This document shows positions 42,893 through 52,343 of a DNA stretch of 64,000 nucleotides, piece after piece. The stretch is from the NCBI GenBank assembly GCA_017445025.1, contig JAFSVJ010000084.1, positions 1 to 64,000 of the forward strand, in the 5' to 3' direction. Origin of the DNA: Abditibacteriota bacterium (GTDB taxonomy: Bacteria; Armatimonadota; UBA5829). Each line of letters opens with the position of its first letter. Position 1 is the first letter of the stretch. The translations under genes and the position numbers were made by a program. The notes beneath the pieces are model-generated. The model searched no databases and had not been told where the DNA came from. It saw nothing but the letters and a program-made list of their open reading frames with translations.

Positions 42893-43162
42893 TTAATTCT
42901 TAATATAAATTTGTTGACCGTTAGGGCTTTTAGCCTTATCACCATTAGCATCAAACTTTTCTGTGCAATTTATTTTTCCTGCAATAACTTGCTCTTCAAA
43001 CCAAGCTCCAAAATTTGGCTTATTATGATCAAGAAGTGTTGCCCAAGCATTTGGATTAAATAAATCTTCTACAACAAATTCATCTGTATATTTCGGTAGA
43101 AGTTTAATCCTTTCGTTAATTTCTGCAATTAATAAATCAATTGCAATTTCTGTTCTTGACAT
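42893..43162 (-). CDS. Small DUF1413-like protein
   Basis: An 89-residue soluble protein, MSRTEIAIDLLIAEINERIKLLP, then FVVEDLFNPNAWATLL, NFGAWFEEQVIAGKINC and a final GQQIYIKN. The order DLF..W..L..G..F...V..G.I..QQ.Y resembles DUF1413, small proteins of unknown role seen in accessory and mobile regions. First gene of the minus-strand operon, with GGAG-type ribosome binding site. A TATAAT is present at 43249-43254 on the minus strand. Family assignment is from memory of the pattern. Confidence 0.6.
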   Translation of the reverse strand: MSRTEIAIDLLIAEINERIKLLPKYTDEFVVEDLFNPNAWATLLDHNKPNFGAWFEEQVIAGKINCTEKFDANGDKAKSPNGQQIYIKN

Positions 43163-43433
43163 ATTTTCTTCTCCTTCGCATATTTCTATGCTTTAAACTA
43201 TATTTTTTTTGGTTAGAATGAGTAAAATTTCATAACATAACCATATATATTATACTCAAAAAAAAAAACGCAAGTTTTAAGACATAAATGGTGGAAAAAA
43301 TAAAAAAATTTCATTTCGGGGCATTTAAAGAGCAAAAATAGAAAAGCAAAAATTAAAGTCGTGGTGCTACGCACCACATTGACTTTTAAATGAATAAATT
43401 TCATAGGGCTGTATACAAGTATTAGGCTGCAGA

Positions 43434-43493
43434 CCCCCGTCCTTTGCTTCGCAAAGTCCACCCCCCATTTTTCGCTGAAAAATAGGGGGACAA
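43434..43493 (+). repeat. Two-hairpin C/G scaffold, copy 6
   Basis: CCCCCGTC, CTTTGC-ttc-GCAAAG, TCCACCCCCC, ATTTTTC-gct-GAAAAAT, AGGGGGACA. It lies in the gap 43163-43709, which also holds GTGGTGC-tac-GCACCAC (about 43361-43377), ATTTCATAGG-CTGTATACAAG (shared with 50526-50543) and a CCTAAGTGGTGC-gtaa-GCACCAC module with TGCTTTATGC-type repeats (43583-43640). Confidence 0.85.
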
Positions 43494-43649
43494 ACTGGCG
43501 TCAAAACTTTTTAACGACGACTACAAGATTTAGCTTAATAATAGTTTTTCGATAGCCCACCTTAAACTTTAGAGCCACTAACCTAAGTGGTGCGTAAGCA
43601 CCACAATTTTATGCTTTATGCTTTCTGCATTATGCTTTAATTTTTTGAT

Positions 43650-43679
43650 TTGTGATTTAATCCCATTTTATGGTATAAT
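43650..43679 (+). promoter_or_regulatory. Promoter of tamB
   Basis: TTGTGA (43650-43655), an 18-base spacer and TATAAT (43674-43679) with extended TGG, 30 bases before ATG. Confidence 0.65.
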
Positions 43680-43709
43680 ATTTATAGATTGTAAATAACT
43701 GTAAATATT

Positions 43710-46700
43710 ATGTATATTCTGCGAAACTTATTAAAATTAATATTTGTCTACTGTCCCATAATTATTCTAATTATTGGGTTAGGTTTTTATACTCAAAAAC
43801 AATTTAATAATATACTGACAAACATAGCTCCCATTACTTCAGCCATTGCCACAGAATATATGGAAGCTGAAGCACATGTAGATTCCATTGAATTTAAAGG
43901 CTTAAGCATAATCCTTAACAATCTTTACCTAAAAGAACCCAACGGAAAAGATTTTGCCTCTGCGGAAAAGGTTTCTGTAAGAATCAACCCCTTAACTATC
44001 ACTGCTCGGACATTTTCTATCCTAAACATTAAAGCTGACAATTGTTATATCAATATAGAAAGAAAGAACGGAAAGCAAAACTTTGATTTCCTCACAAAAT
44101 TAGCTCAAAGAAAAAACATAACTCCCACAGATATCAGAGGACCAATCGTTCTCATAACCAACTCTCGAGCAGACATAAGTGACGACCAAACCGGATACAT
44201 AGACCACCTGACAAACATCAACATCCGTTTTGACCTTAGATCCAAGGAACACCCTTCTGTGTCTGCCACTTTATCATCAGACTATATTCAAAAAATAAAA
44301 TATAGCACAAACTTCGACATATCAAACCACAGAGCTTTAATCAACTTAGAGCTTTCAAAAATCAACCTAAGTGTATACAACAAATATTCACACTTAATCC
44401 CCGTAAACGACACTCTTAAAAATGTTCACATCACAAATGTTTACGGTATATCCGATGCCAAAATTTACCTAAATGTTCAAAACATGCAAGTGAAAGACTA
44501 TCTTATAAAAACCCAGTTTTCCTCTCTCTATGCCACCACCAATTTCGGATCTGTTTCAAACGCCAACCTAAGAGCTGACTTAACCCCTTCGCTTGTCACC
44601 TTTAACACACAAGGAAACTTCGGCAGCAATATCTCCGGAAAAGTGGTAAGTTCCAACCTCTCCGCAAAGGGCAACATGGGACTTTCCGCCCCCTACCGTA
44701 TAAATAGTATCTTAACTCTAAAAAACGCCAATTTAAGCAATTTCAGCTCATTTTTGCCAAAAAACACATCCCTTTCAGGTGTCTGTGATATAACTGCCAA
44801 TTTATCGGGAGATTTAAAAAATCCGATATTATCCCTCGGTGTTAAAGGAAAAGACCTTGCCTATGAAGGGGTTAAACTCTCAGAGCTAAGTCTAAAAGCT
44901 TCCTATAAAGACAAAGTAATTGATTATGAAGTCAATGCTACAGGGCCTTCTGTAAACAAATCCAAAATTATCTCCCTAAACAAAAACTGGCTTGGAACCA
45001 CTGTTAAAATTTTTGCACGAGGGGACATAAAAGGATTAAATCTCCAAAAGCCGGACATTAAAAGCCTAACCACCACTTCCCTTGTAAACCTTCGTGGCTT
45101 TGATATAAGTTCTCTGTGCCCATACAAAGGCCTTGCAGAAGGTGACTTTTTGATAAAGGGAAACATAACTCGACCTAAAATCACTTCCAACATGTCTCTT
45201 TCAAAAGGTGTATTTGACCTTAACAAGATTAAATATGAAAATATAAGCATTGACCTATCTTTCAACACGGAAGACCAAAAAGCTGTTATCAAAAACGGTT
45301 TAATAAAAGGTCTATACAACACAGCCATTATTTTCAGAGGCTATTTAGACAGCAAGCTCAACGCTCACGCTTTCCTTTCCATAGACAGCCTTGACCTTGC
45401 TCCTATCGGAAAAGATTTTGACACAGATCTAAAAGGACTTGTTAATTTCAATACAGAAATAATCAAAACAGGAAACATAATAGAAGCCACAAACAGGCTT
45501 AACGGTTCAAATATTCAATACAAAGACCAATACTTGGATTTTATTCAAGCTGATTTCAGCTTAACTCCCTACGCTCTCTACATTCACAACTGTAATATTT
45601 TATATCTTCCTGCCACAGTTCAGTTTGCAGGGATTATTTCACCAAATCAAAATTTCTTAGAGTCCGTTATATCCGAAGCTTCCGACCTTAAAATAGTAAA
45701 AGACACTCAAGAATTTGATATAGAGAAAGAGCTTAAGAACCTTAACAAAGACTCACAAAACATCAGTATTCTATCAATGTTCAAAGCCAAAAAGCCTAAC
45801 ATCTACTTTGCGGGAAAGTTAAAGGGAAACAACTTCTCCACAAAGCATCTCTCAGAGCGTCTCAAAATAAAAAACACTGATATAAAAGCCATTGCCAACT
45901 GTAATATGTATATAGGTGGAGTTTACATAGACAACAAAATCAAGGACCTTTCCGGAGAAGGTGACATTACAATTGACAACCTTATGGCCTACGAAAACAT
46001 TTTCAATAACTTAACAAGCAAAGTAAATGTTAATGACAACATAATCACCCTTTCAGACCTTAAAGGTGACGCTGTATCCTACAACGCCACAGATACAAAC
46101 AGATTCGGCACCATAGACGGAGAATGCACCTATAATATAACCACAGGTGAAATCTTAGGTGACCTTAACATAAATAACCTTAATATAAACGACTTCAGAA
46201 AATATTACAAAAACTATCTGAACGCCTTTGGTATCACTAACACCAAATGTCATTTTTACGGAACTGTAAACAAAGAAATTAACGATATAAACTGTAATAT
46301 TGATACAGAAATCCCCATACTGTCCGTTAACGGAAAATCCTATAGGGACATATCCCTAACGGCCTCTCTTCTTCATTCCGATCTCTTTTCCGCCAACGGG
46401 ATCATAAAAAAGGATGACCAATATCTCAACATCCTTGTGGACAACCTTTCTATTAAAAATGAAAATGTTGAAAACATAAGTGTCACTGTTCAAAAAGCCT
46501 CTGTCAATGACCTAAGAGAAATCTTTTATCTCTCACCCCTTGCCAAAACCAAATCTATGAAAGAATTTCTCTCCTATTTGCCTATAATTTCCAACGGAAC
46601 CATAGATCTAAACATGACAGCTTCCGGAAACCTTAACTCTCTAAACGGTGAATGCGAAATAAACGGTGAAGATATTAACGCCGACTTTGACAAACTCTCT

Positions 46701-48701
46701 GTCTTTTATGCCAAGCTTACAGCAGAAGAAGGTGTAGTGAATCTTGAAAATCTTGATATAGAAGGAACGGAATTTGTATTAGCTTGTGACGCCTATCCTC
46801 TTTTAGATATTCACAATGCTTTTAAACCTAAATCAGAAACAAAGCTTGCAAAGGCTTCTTTGGTTAATAATTCAAATATTAACATATCCATTACAAACCT
46901 ACCCTTAGAACGTTTTGGTAAATATATAAATATGGAAGATGTAAAGGGAATGCTGGCATGCGACGCTCTTATTACGGGGGATCTTTCACAACCAAACATA
47001 ACAGCTTCAGTAAATGTTGATGAACCGGCTATCGGTAGCATTCAAATGGATAATTTAATAGCTTCCAAAATAGATATTACCAAAGACACCATTGACCTAA
47101 CGGAAGGTATAACCCTTTATATGACAGAAGACAACTATGCCACCCTAAAAGGCACCATTCCCATGTCATTTATCAATACAAACAACAGTAAAGATAACAT
47201 TAACCTAAGCTTAGAAGCACCGGAGCAGGATTTGGGCTTCTTGGAAGTTTTAACGCCTCTTATTGACAAAGATACTTCCAAAGGAACTTTTGCTCTCACT
47301 GCCACCCTGGCAGGTCCTATTTCAGACACAACTCTGTCAGGTGGAGCAACAATAAGTGAAGGTGAAATTCACACCATAGGTCATACCACCCTTACCAATA
47401 TAAACTCCCAAATCACCTTTGATAACGATGATGCCGGAAACCTTTTGCTTAACATTGATAAATTAACCCTTAACGACAATAACAACAAAGAGTATGCCTT
47501 TGTGGCAGACCCGGGATACATTAAGATTAAAAGTAAAAACAATATATTGTCAGAAAGAATAAACAATCAAAACAGACAACAAAACAAAAACATAACCATA
47601 GGTGATATGTTGTCTGACGGTGAGATTTATCTCCACGGAACTTTTGATGACTTTTACTATACAAACAGTGATTTTTCATCCTTTAGCGATAAAACCAATT
47701 GTTATGTTAACGGAAAAATATTTGTGGAAGGAAATCTTCTGACACCTAAAATATATTCTCCGGAAACTTGTGTTTTAAACAAAGTCAAATTCTCTTGCAA
47801 AGCAGGTAAAAATGAAAAGTCCGAAGACGACTCTCTTCTCACTCTTGCCAACAATAAAATACAAACCACAGGCATCTACACATATAATGACGCTGTGGTT
47901 TATGATGAAATATTTACTCAATTAAGAGAGAGACGAAACAAAAAGTATCTCTTTAACCCTTCCTTTGATATTTCTGTCAAAGCTGAAAACATAGAAGCAC
48001 GACCTCCCGCAACCATAGCCAAAGTTGATTTAGATGCCACAGTAACAGGAAACCTTAATAACCCCACAGTTAAAGGACGAGCTGTCATTAAAGAAGGTAG
48101 GTCCTCATTCCAAATTGCAAGAGCAAGAATTGTCAAAGGCTCAAGTGTGGACTTTGAATATTCCGACCACACACCAAAAGCTGATATTAATATAGAAGCT
48201 TTCTCCTTCGTTCACGCCTCTGACAAAAGCGGAAATGACGAAAGATATAAGATTAACATTGCCGTTAAAGGTGGCCTTGATGATTACGAAATTAAAATGG
48301 AAAGCGATCCGGAAGGTTTGAGCCAACAAGAGATCTTAGAAGCCTTTACGGGTATAAATAAAAATACCATTAATGCGGGAGATACATTAGCTAAGATAGG
48401 AGCCAATAATATTCTCACACCTATTGAAGATTTCTTTGTAGAGTATTTGGGATTTGATTCATTGGGATTTGAATATCAACAAAACAAATATGCCATTATA
48501 AATATAGAGAGAAGTTTTAACAAAAAATTCTATGCATCATTCTATTCTAATTTATATAACGGCGAAAACACAGAAAAATCCAACATATCAGAGTGGGAGT
48601 TAAAATTCGGTTATAAATTCAATAACAGACTAAGAATGAATATAGGAACTACCGACACCAAGGAAAGAACAATAACCTTCACTTATGGATTTAAGTTTTA
48701 A
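43710..48701 (+). CDS. Translocation and assembly module protein TamB-like
   Basis: A 1663-residue envelope-spanning protein. An N-terminal signal-anchor helix (about residues 8-28, LIFVYCPIIILIIGLGFY) is followed by more than 1,300 residues of beta-strand repeats typical of AsmA/TamB, which form a hydrophobic groove between the membranes. The C-terminal DUF490 domain (VTGNLNNPTVKGRAVIKEGR; PEGLSQQEILEAFTG; LGFEYQ; the closing KFGYKFNNRLRMNIG..FTYGFKF) is complete. TamB-like proteins are linked to outer-membrane protein assembly and phospholipid transport. No tamA/BamA is adjacent. Its presence implies an outer membrane. Longer than E. coli TamB (about 1,260). Confidence 0.9.
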   Translation: MYILRNLLKLIFVYCPIIILIIGLGFYTQKQFNNILTNIAPITSAIATEYMEAEAHVDSIEFKGLSIILNNLYLKEPNGKDFASAEKVSVRINPLTITARTFSILNIKADNCYINIERKNGKQNFDFLTKLAQRKNITPTDIRGPIVLITNSRADISDDQTGYIDHLTNINIRFDLRSKEHPSVSATLSSDYIQKIKYSTNFDISNHRALINLELSKINLSVYNKYSHLIPVNDTLKNVHITNVYGISDAKIYLNVQNMQVKDYLIKTQFSSLYATTNFGSVSNANLRADLTPSLVTFNTQGNFGSNISGKVVSSNLSAKGNMGLSAPYRINSILTLKNANLSNFSSFLPKNTSLSGVCDITANLSGDLKNPILSLGVKGKDLAYEGVKLSELSLKASYKDKVIDYEVNATGPSVNKSKIISLNKNWLGTTVKIFARGDIKGLNLQKPDIKSLTTTSLVNLRGFDISSLCPYKGLAEGDFLIKGNITRPKITSNMSLSKGVFDLNKIKYENISIDLSFNTEDQKAVIKNGLIKGLYNTAIIFRGYLDSKLNAHAFLSIDSLDLAPIGKDFDTDLKGLVNFNTEIIKTGNIIEATNRLNGSNIQYKDQYLDFIQADFSLTPYALYIHNCNILYLPATVQFAGIISPNQNFLESVISEASDLKIVKDTQEFDIEKELKNLNKDSQNISILSMFKAKKPNIYFAGKLKGNNFSTKHLSERLKIKNTDIKAIANCNMYIGGVYIDNKIKDLSGEGDITIDNLMAYENIFNNLTSKVNVNDNIITLSDLKGDAVSYNATDTNRFGTIDGECTYNITTGEILGDLNINNLNINDFRKYYKNYLNAFGITNTKCHFYGTVNKEINDINCNIDTEIPILSVNGKSYRDISLTASLLHSDLFSANGIIKKDDQYLNILVDNLSIKNENVENISVTVQKASVNDLREIFYLSPLAKTKSMKEFLSYLPIISNGTIDLNMTASGNLNSLNGECEINGEDINADFDKLSVFYAKLTAEEGVVNLENLDIEGTEFVLACDAYPLLDIHNAFKPKSETKLAKASLVNNSNINISITNLPLERFGKYINMEDVKGMLACDALITGDLSQPNITASVNVDEPAIGSIQMDNLIASKIDITKDTIDLTEGITLYMTEDNYATLKGTIPMSFINTNNSKDNINLSLEAPEQDLGFLEVLTPLIDKDTSKGTFALTATLAGPISDTTLSGGATISEGEIHTIGHTTLTNINSQITFDNDDAGNLLLNIDKLTLNDNNNKEYAFVADPGYIKIKSKNNILSERINNQNRQQNKNITIGDMLSDGEIYLHGTFDDFYYTNSDFSSFSDKTNCYVNGKIFVEGNLLTPKIYSPETCVLNKVKFSCKAGKNEKSEDDSLLTLANNKIQTTGIYTYNDAVVYDEIFTQLRERRNKKYLFNPSFDISVKAENIEARPPATIAKVDLDATVTGNLNNPTVKGRAVIKEGRSSFQIARARIVKGSSVDFEYSDHTPKADINIEAFSFVHASDKSGNDERYKINIAVKGGLDDYEIKMESDPEGLSQQEILEAFTGINKNTINAGDTLAKIGANNILTPIEDFFVEYLGFDSLGFEYQQNKYAIINIERSFNKKFYASFYSNLYNGENTEKSNISEWELKFGYKFNNRLRMNIGTTDTKERTITFTYGFKF

Positions 48702-48732
48702 TGCACCACTCCCCCTGCTCAAATCCCTAAAA

Positions 48733-48780
48733 CCCATTCCCGAAAAGTTGAAGCATCTGCGAAAACTTTTTGGGAATGGG
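48733..48780. repeat. CCCATTCCCGAAAAGTT palindrome after tamB
   Basis: Arms CCCATTCCCGAAAAGTT and AACTTTTTGGGAATGGG with loop GAAGCATCTGCGAA. Closely related to 8841-8887 and 12844-12890. It may double as the tamB terminator because TTTT follows. Confidence 0.8.
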
Positions 48781-48828
48781 TTTTAGGGGTGAGAAATAAG
48801 CAAAGCTTTTTTGTAAAAACGACAACAA

Positions 48829-48916
48829 CTTGTCGTTTTTAGCAAGAGCCGGAAAATCTACGATTTTTAGGTGCCCGACGGCAAAAATCTTTATCACTAA
48901 AGATTTTTGACTAGAC
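48829..48916 (+). repeat. 88-bp repeat R2, copy 1
   Basis: CTTGTCGTTTTTAGCAAGAG to TTTTTGACTAGAC, containing a perfect AAAATCTTT-atcact-AAAGATTTT hairpin. The second copy, same strand and length, is at 62087-62174. The remaining gap to 49037 shows nothing recognisable. Confidence 0.88.
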
Positions 48917-49037
48917 ATTTAGGAGGGTGACTAATTATAGACATATCTAAAAAATTACACTCAATCTTTTAAAACTCATGAATTGCATTAAGAAAGTGAA
49001 TAAAAAATCAACGCCAATATCTCAATACTATCCATAA

Positions 49038-50411
49038 TCATTTTCCAAGTAGCTCACATTTGCTGACAAGGACAGCTTTATTGTCCACAAGGCACCAAGG
49101 AGAGCCTTCTCTAAAGATATATGTCTTATTGTCCTTGTTTACAGTCCAAATATCACTGCTGTTTTCAAACTTTGTCAGGTCCTTTATTCCACAGGTTTCT
49201 TTATTAAATTTTACTCTGTCAGAATTGTCTTTAAACAAAACTGTTTCTATTTCTTCTGTTGTTGGTTTTAACTCTTTTAACTTTTCATCTGTTAAAAACT
49301 CATAAGGCACTTCTTTAAACTCAGGCTGTGGAACTATTTCTATAGACTTTTTGTATTCAAACACTCTTTTTCTTATATCTTCCGGCAAAAAAGAAATGCT
49401 CCATGGGTATTGGTAGGCTAAAGGATTAAAAAAATCTGTCACTTGATATAAATATTTATTAAATGGATCAAATACAAATTCACAAGCCCATATAGCATAT
49501 TCAGGAATATCCTTAGAAGTTGATGACAGAATTTTATGAACTTTTAATCCAATATCATATTTACTATTAGGTACTCCTTGACAAATACAACTTATTACCA
49601 CTTTTTGTTCACCTATATGTTCTGCAAAAACTTGCCTAAGATATATTTTATTTGATGTATTAAACATTATGTTACAATCTTTAATTTCTTCCTCTGTAAA
49701 AAAACTCTTTACTATATCTGTTATTTCATCATTAGAAACATGCCTATCAGATATTAATTTATAATTTCTTATAAAAAAATTAAATAATATAATCTCACCT
49801 GTTACACTATTTACTTCTATCAAAATACCACCGGCATTATCAATTCCATTTAATTCAGTATTTCTCTTACTGCTTAAATAAAATTCCCATCTATTCATTT
49901 GAGAATCTTTCATTTCAGAAGAAATTACTTGATTAATTAAAGTATAACCTTTTGAATTTAGCCAATCAATAGCTATATTTCTACATTCTTTTTGTGAATA
50001 TTTTGAATTTCCTTTTTGTTCTTCAACATTTAAATTATAATAATGAGTAATAATATTATAATTTAAATCAACATCTATAAAAATCCTACTATCTTTTAAT
50101 CTAACTTCACATATATTTGGTTTAATCACACCTGTATGATCATCTATAACATCTATTTCTATTCCTGATAGATTGTCATTCCCAATAAACTTTCTAACAA
50201 TTTCAACAATCTTTTCTTGTGTTTCAAGGTTAAATCTATAATGTGATCTTAGAACACCTTCGGCTAATTTAATTTCACTCTCCGGAGCAATTGATTTATA
50301 ATTTTCTTTTTCTTTATTATTTGTTATTCTTAGTGTAGTATCTATTTGCGCTTCACAGACAATTGAGAAAGCAACCAATATGGCAACAAAAATTAATATA
50401 TATTTTTTCAT
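49038..50411 (-). CDS. Secreted hypothetical protein, possible PepSY/YcdB-like repeats
   Basis: A 457-residue protein with signal peptide (MKKYILIFVAILVAFSIVCEA). Two alpha/beta segments look like PepSY/YcdB-type units (YSQKECRNIAIDWLNSKGY; then NDEITDIVKSFFTEEEIKD), each followed by strands. The C-terminal end REGSPWCLVDNKAVLVSKCE resembles the start of a copper-amine-oxidase N-terminal-like stalk module. All of this is weak pattern resemblance. Single gene, convergent with tamB. Function unknown. Confidence 0.6.
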   Translation of the reverse strand: MKKYILIFVAILVAFSIVCEAQIDTTLRITNNKEKENYKSIAPESEIKLAEGVLRSHYRFNLETQEKIVEIVRKFIGNDNLSGIEIDVIDDHTGVIKPNICEVRLKDSRIFIDVDLNYNIITHYYNLNVEEQKGNSKYSQKECRNIAIDWLNSKGYTLINQVISSEMKDSQMNRWEFYLSSKRNTELNGIDNAGGILIEVNSVTGEIILFNFFIRNYKLISDRHVSNDEITDIVKSFFTEEEIKDCNIMFNTSNKIYLRQVFAEHIGEQKVVISCICQGVPNSKYDIGLKVHKILSSTSKDIPEYAIWACEFVFDPFNKYLYQVTDFFNPLAYQYPWSISFLPEDIRKRVFEYKKSIEIVPQPEFKEVPYEFLTDEKLKELKPTTEEIETVLFKDNSDRVKFNKETCGIKDLTKFENSSDIWTVNKDNKTYIFREGSPWCLVDNKAVLVSKCELLGK

Positions 50412-50485
50412 TTTATCCCTCCGTATTATAATTTTATTATATCAAAAAACACCGAAAAAAGCAAATAAAAAAAACCTCCCTTATA

Positions 50486-50751
50486 AAAAGAGAGGAGGTT
50501 TGAGGGAGAAAACAGTTGTGCGAATTTCATAGGAACGTATACAAGATAATGAATAATGCATAATGCAAAATGTATAATTAATGCAAAATGCATAATACTC
50601 ACCCCCCTAACGCAGTAGGGGGGACTAACTGTATACCATAGCTCGCCCAAAAGTTTAGAGCCCACCAACCAAGGTGGTGTGTAGCACCACAATAATTGTG
50701 TATTGTGCAATGTAAATTGTGCATTAATTTTTTGATTTTTGATTATTGATT
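50486..50751. repeat. Repeat-filled gap between the hypothetical gene and map
   Basis: Contains the stem CCTCCCTT..AGAGAGGAGG at about 50475-50500, ATTTCATAGGAACGTATACAAG (shared with 43400-43420), AATGCATAATGCAAAATG repeats (50550-50598), a CCCCCCTAACGCAGTAGGGGGG hairpin, and the CCAACCAAGGTGGTG-tgta-GCACCAC module at about 50675-50695. No gene. Confidence 0.75.
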
Positions 50752-51504
50752 TTATTTTTTCGTTGTTATTACGGGGCCGTCTTTGGTTATAGCAACCGTA
50801 TGTTCAAAATGAGCTGACAGAGATCCGTCTGCGGTCACCACTGTCCATTTATCAGGCAAAATCTCTATCTTGGCAGTGCCGGCATTTATCATTGGTTCTA
50901 TTGCAAGTGTCATTCCTTCTGACAATCGGACACCTGTGCCTTTTCTGCCATAATTGGGAACATTAGGGTCCTCGTGAATGGATTTTCCTATTCCGTGGCC
51001 CACATACTCTCTAACCACATAGAATCCCCTACTCTCACAATATGATTGTATTGCATAACCCACATCTCCCAATCTGTTACCGATAACACACTCATCGATA
51101 CCTTTATATAATGCTTCTTTGGTCACTCTAACCAAATCTTCGGCTATTTTAGTTCCCTTTCCGCCAACTATAAAAGTTCTTGTGCTGTCACCGTTAAATC
51201 CTGCCTTACAAGCACCAAAATCCACACTGACCAAATCTCCGGCTTTTAAAATTCTCTGGGTATTTGGTATACCGTGAATTACTTCATCATTAACTGATAT
51301 ACAAGCACTACCGGGAAAACCATAAAGACCTTTAAAAGAAGGAATTGCATCTTCAAGCAAACAAACTCTCTCACAAATATCATCTACATCTTGAGTAGAC
51401 ATACCCTCTTTCAAAAGACTACCCACTTCTTCAAAAACATTATAACATACTCTGCCCGCAATTTTCATTTTTTCTATATCACGGGGAGTTTTTCTGATAA
51501 TCAT
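50752..51504 (-). CDS. map: Methionine aminopeptidase, type I
   Basis: Removes the N-terminal Met from nascent proteins. The 250-residue type I enzyme shows the five metal ligands in context: VSVDFGACKAGFNGDST (two Asp), GHGIGKSIHEDPNVPNYG (His), MTLAIEPM (Glu) and HFEHTVAI (Glu). It has no N-terminal zinc-finger extension. It starts nine bases after adk, the order typical of spc-type clusters. Confidence 0.96.
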   Translation of the reverse strand: MIIRKTPRDIEKMKIAGRVCYNVFEEVGSLLKEGMSTQDVDDICERVCLLEDAIPSFKGLYGFPGSACISVNDEVIHGIPNTQRILKAGDLVSVDFGACKAGFNGDSTRTFIVGGKGTKIAEDLVRVTKEALYKGIDECVIGNRLGDVGYAIQSYCESRGFYVVREYVGHGIGKSIHEDPNVPNYGRKGTGVRLSEGMTLAIEPMINAGTAKIEILPDKWTVVTADGSLSAHFEHTVAITKDGPVITTKK

Positions 51505-51512
51505 TATATCAC

Positions 51513-52154
51513 CTACAAACCGAGAGTTTTCATAATATTATCTCTAATCTCATCTATTGAACCGCTTGCATCAATATCTGTTATTTTTCCCTGCTCTTTG
51601 TAAAACTCTATCAAAGGAGCGGTTTTTTTATCATACTGGTCAAGTCTGTTATTAATAGCTTCCGGCTGATCGTCACTTCTGTGAATCAAATCCGCTCCGC
51701 AAGCATTACATTTTCCCTCAACCTTAGGAGGATGGTTTACCAAATGATAAGTTTCACCACAGTTAAGACAAACTCTTCTTTGGCAAAGTCTGTCAACAAT
51801 CACTTGATGATCTATATTTAAATTAATAACCTTTTCAACAGGCATATTAAGCTCAGATAACATAATATCAAGAGCCTTTGCTTGAGGAATTGTTCTCGGA
51901 AAACCGTCCAAAATAAAATCTTTGATATTGTCATTTATAAGTTTATCTTTTACTATTCCAACAACCACATCATCAGGGACCAATTCTCCCTTTGACATAT
52001 ATTCCTTGGCTTTTAAACCTGTCTCTGTCTCTTTTGCAACAGCTTCTCTTAACATATCTCCCGTGGAAATATGAACGGCACCGGTCTTTGTAGCTATAAC
52101 CTTAGCCTGGGTGCCTTTACCCGCACCGGGGCAACCAAACATAACTATTCTCAT
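51513..52154 (-). CDS. adk: Adenylate kinase with zinc-binding LID
   Basis: Interconverts ATP + AMP and 2 ADP. The 213-residue protein has the P-loop GCPGAGKGT (residues 7-15), the AMP-binding HISTGDMLR and DGFPRT motifs, and a long LID with four Cys in C-x2-C..C-x2-C (CLNCGETYH.. and ..CNACG), so it binds zinc, as in many Gram-positive and deep-branching bacteria. Downstream of secY but separated by a 189-base gap with a terminator. Confidence 0.96.
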   Translation of the reverse strand: MRIVMFGCPGAGKGTQAKVIATKTGAVHISTGDMLREAVAKETETGLKAKEYMSKGELVPDDVVVGIVKDKLINDNIKDFILDGFPRTIPQAKALDIMLSELNMPVEKVINLNIDHQVIVDRLCQRRVCLNCGETYHLVNHPPKVEGKCNACGADLIHRSDDQPEAINNRLDQYDKKTAPLIEFYKEQGKITDIDASGSIDEIRDNIMKTLGL

Positions 52155-52218
52155 ATTAACCTCTTTCCATGAGCCACCACTTCAAAGAGCTACAAATAGC
52201 AACTGTGGAGGCTGTAAA

Positions 52219-52246
52219 AAAAGGAGTTGACTGAGTCAACTCCTTT
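52219..52246 (-). terminator. Intrinsic terminator after secY
   Basis: Perfect 12-base stem AAAGGAGTTGAC / GTCAACTCCTTT with a T-run on the minus strand. It splits secY from adk-map. The rest of the 52155-52343 gap holds a CCCCCCTACTACGTAAGGGGGG hairpin; no clear promoter for adk was seen. Confidence 0.85.
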
Positions 52247-52343
52247 AATAAGCAATTTCTAAGGGTTCCCCCCTCTCACCAAGTCCCCCCTACTACGTAA
52301 GGGGGGGGTTAGGGGGGCGACAGTTAATAAACTTTTAGGGATC

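Noticed and set aside
50426-50710. 94-codon minus-strand frame upstream of the secreted hypothetical gene
   Set aside because: Made of AATGCATAATGC repeats and a C/G hairpin; no coding signal.
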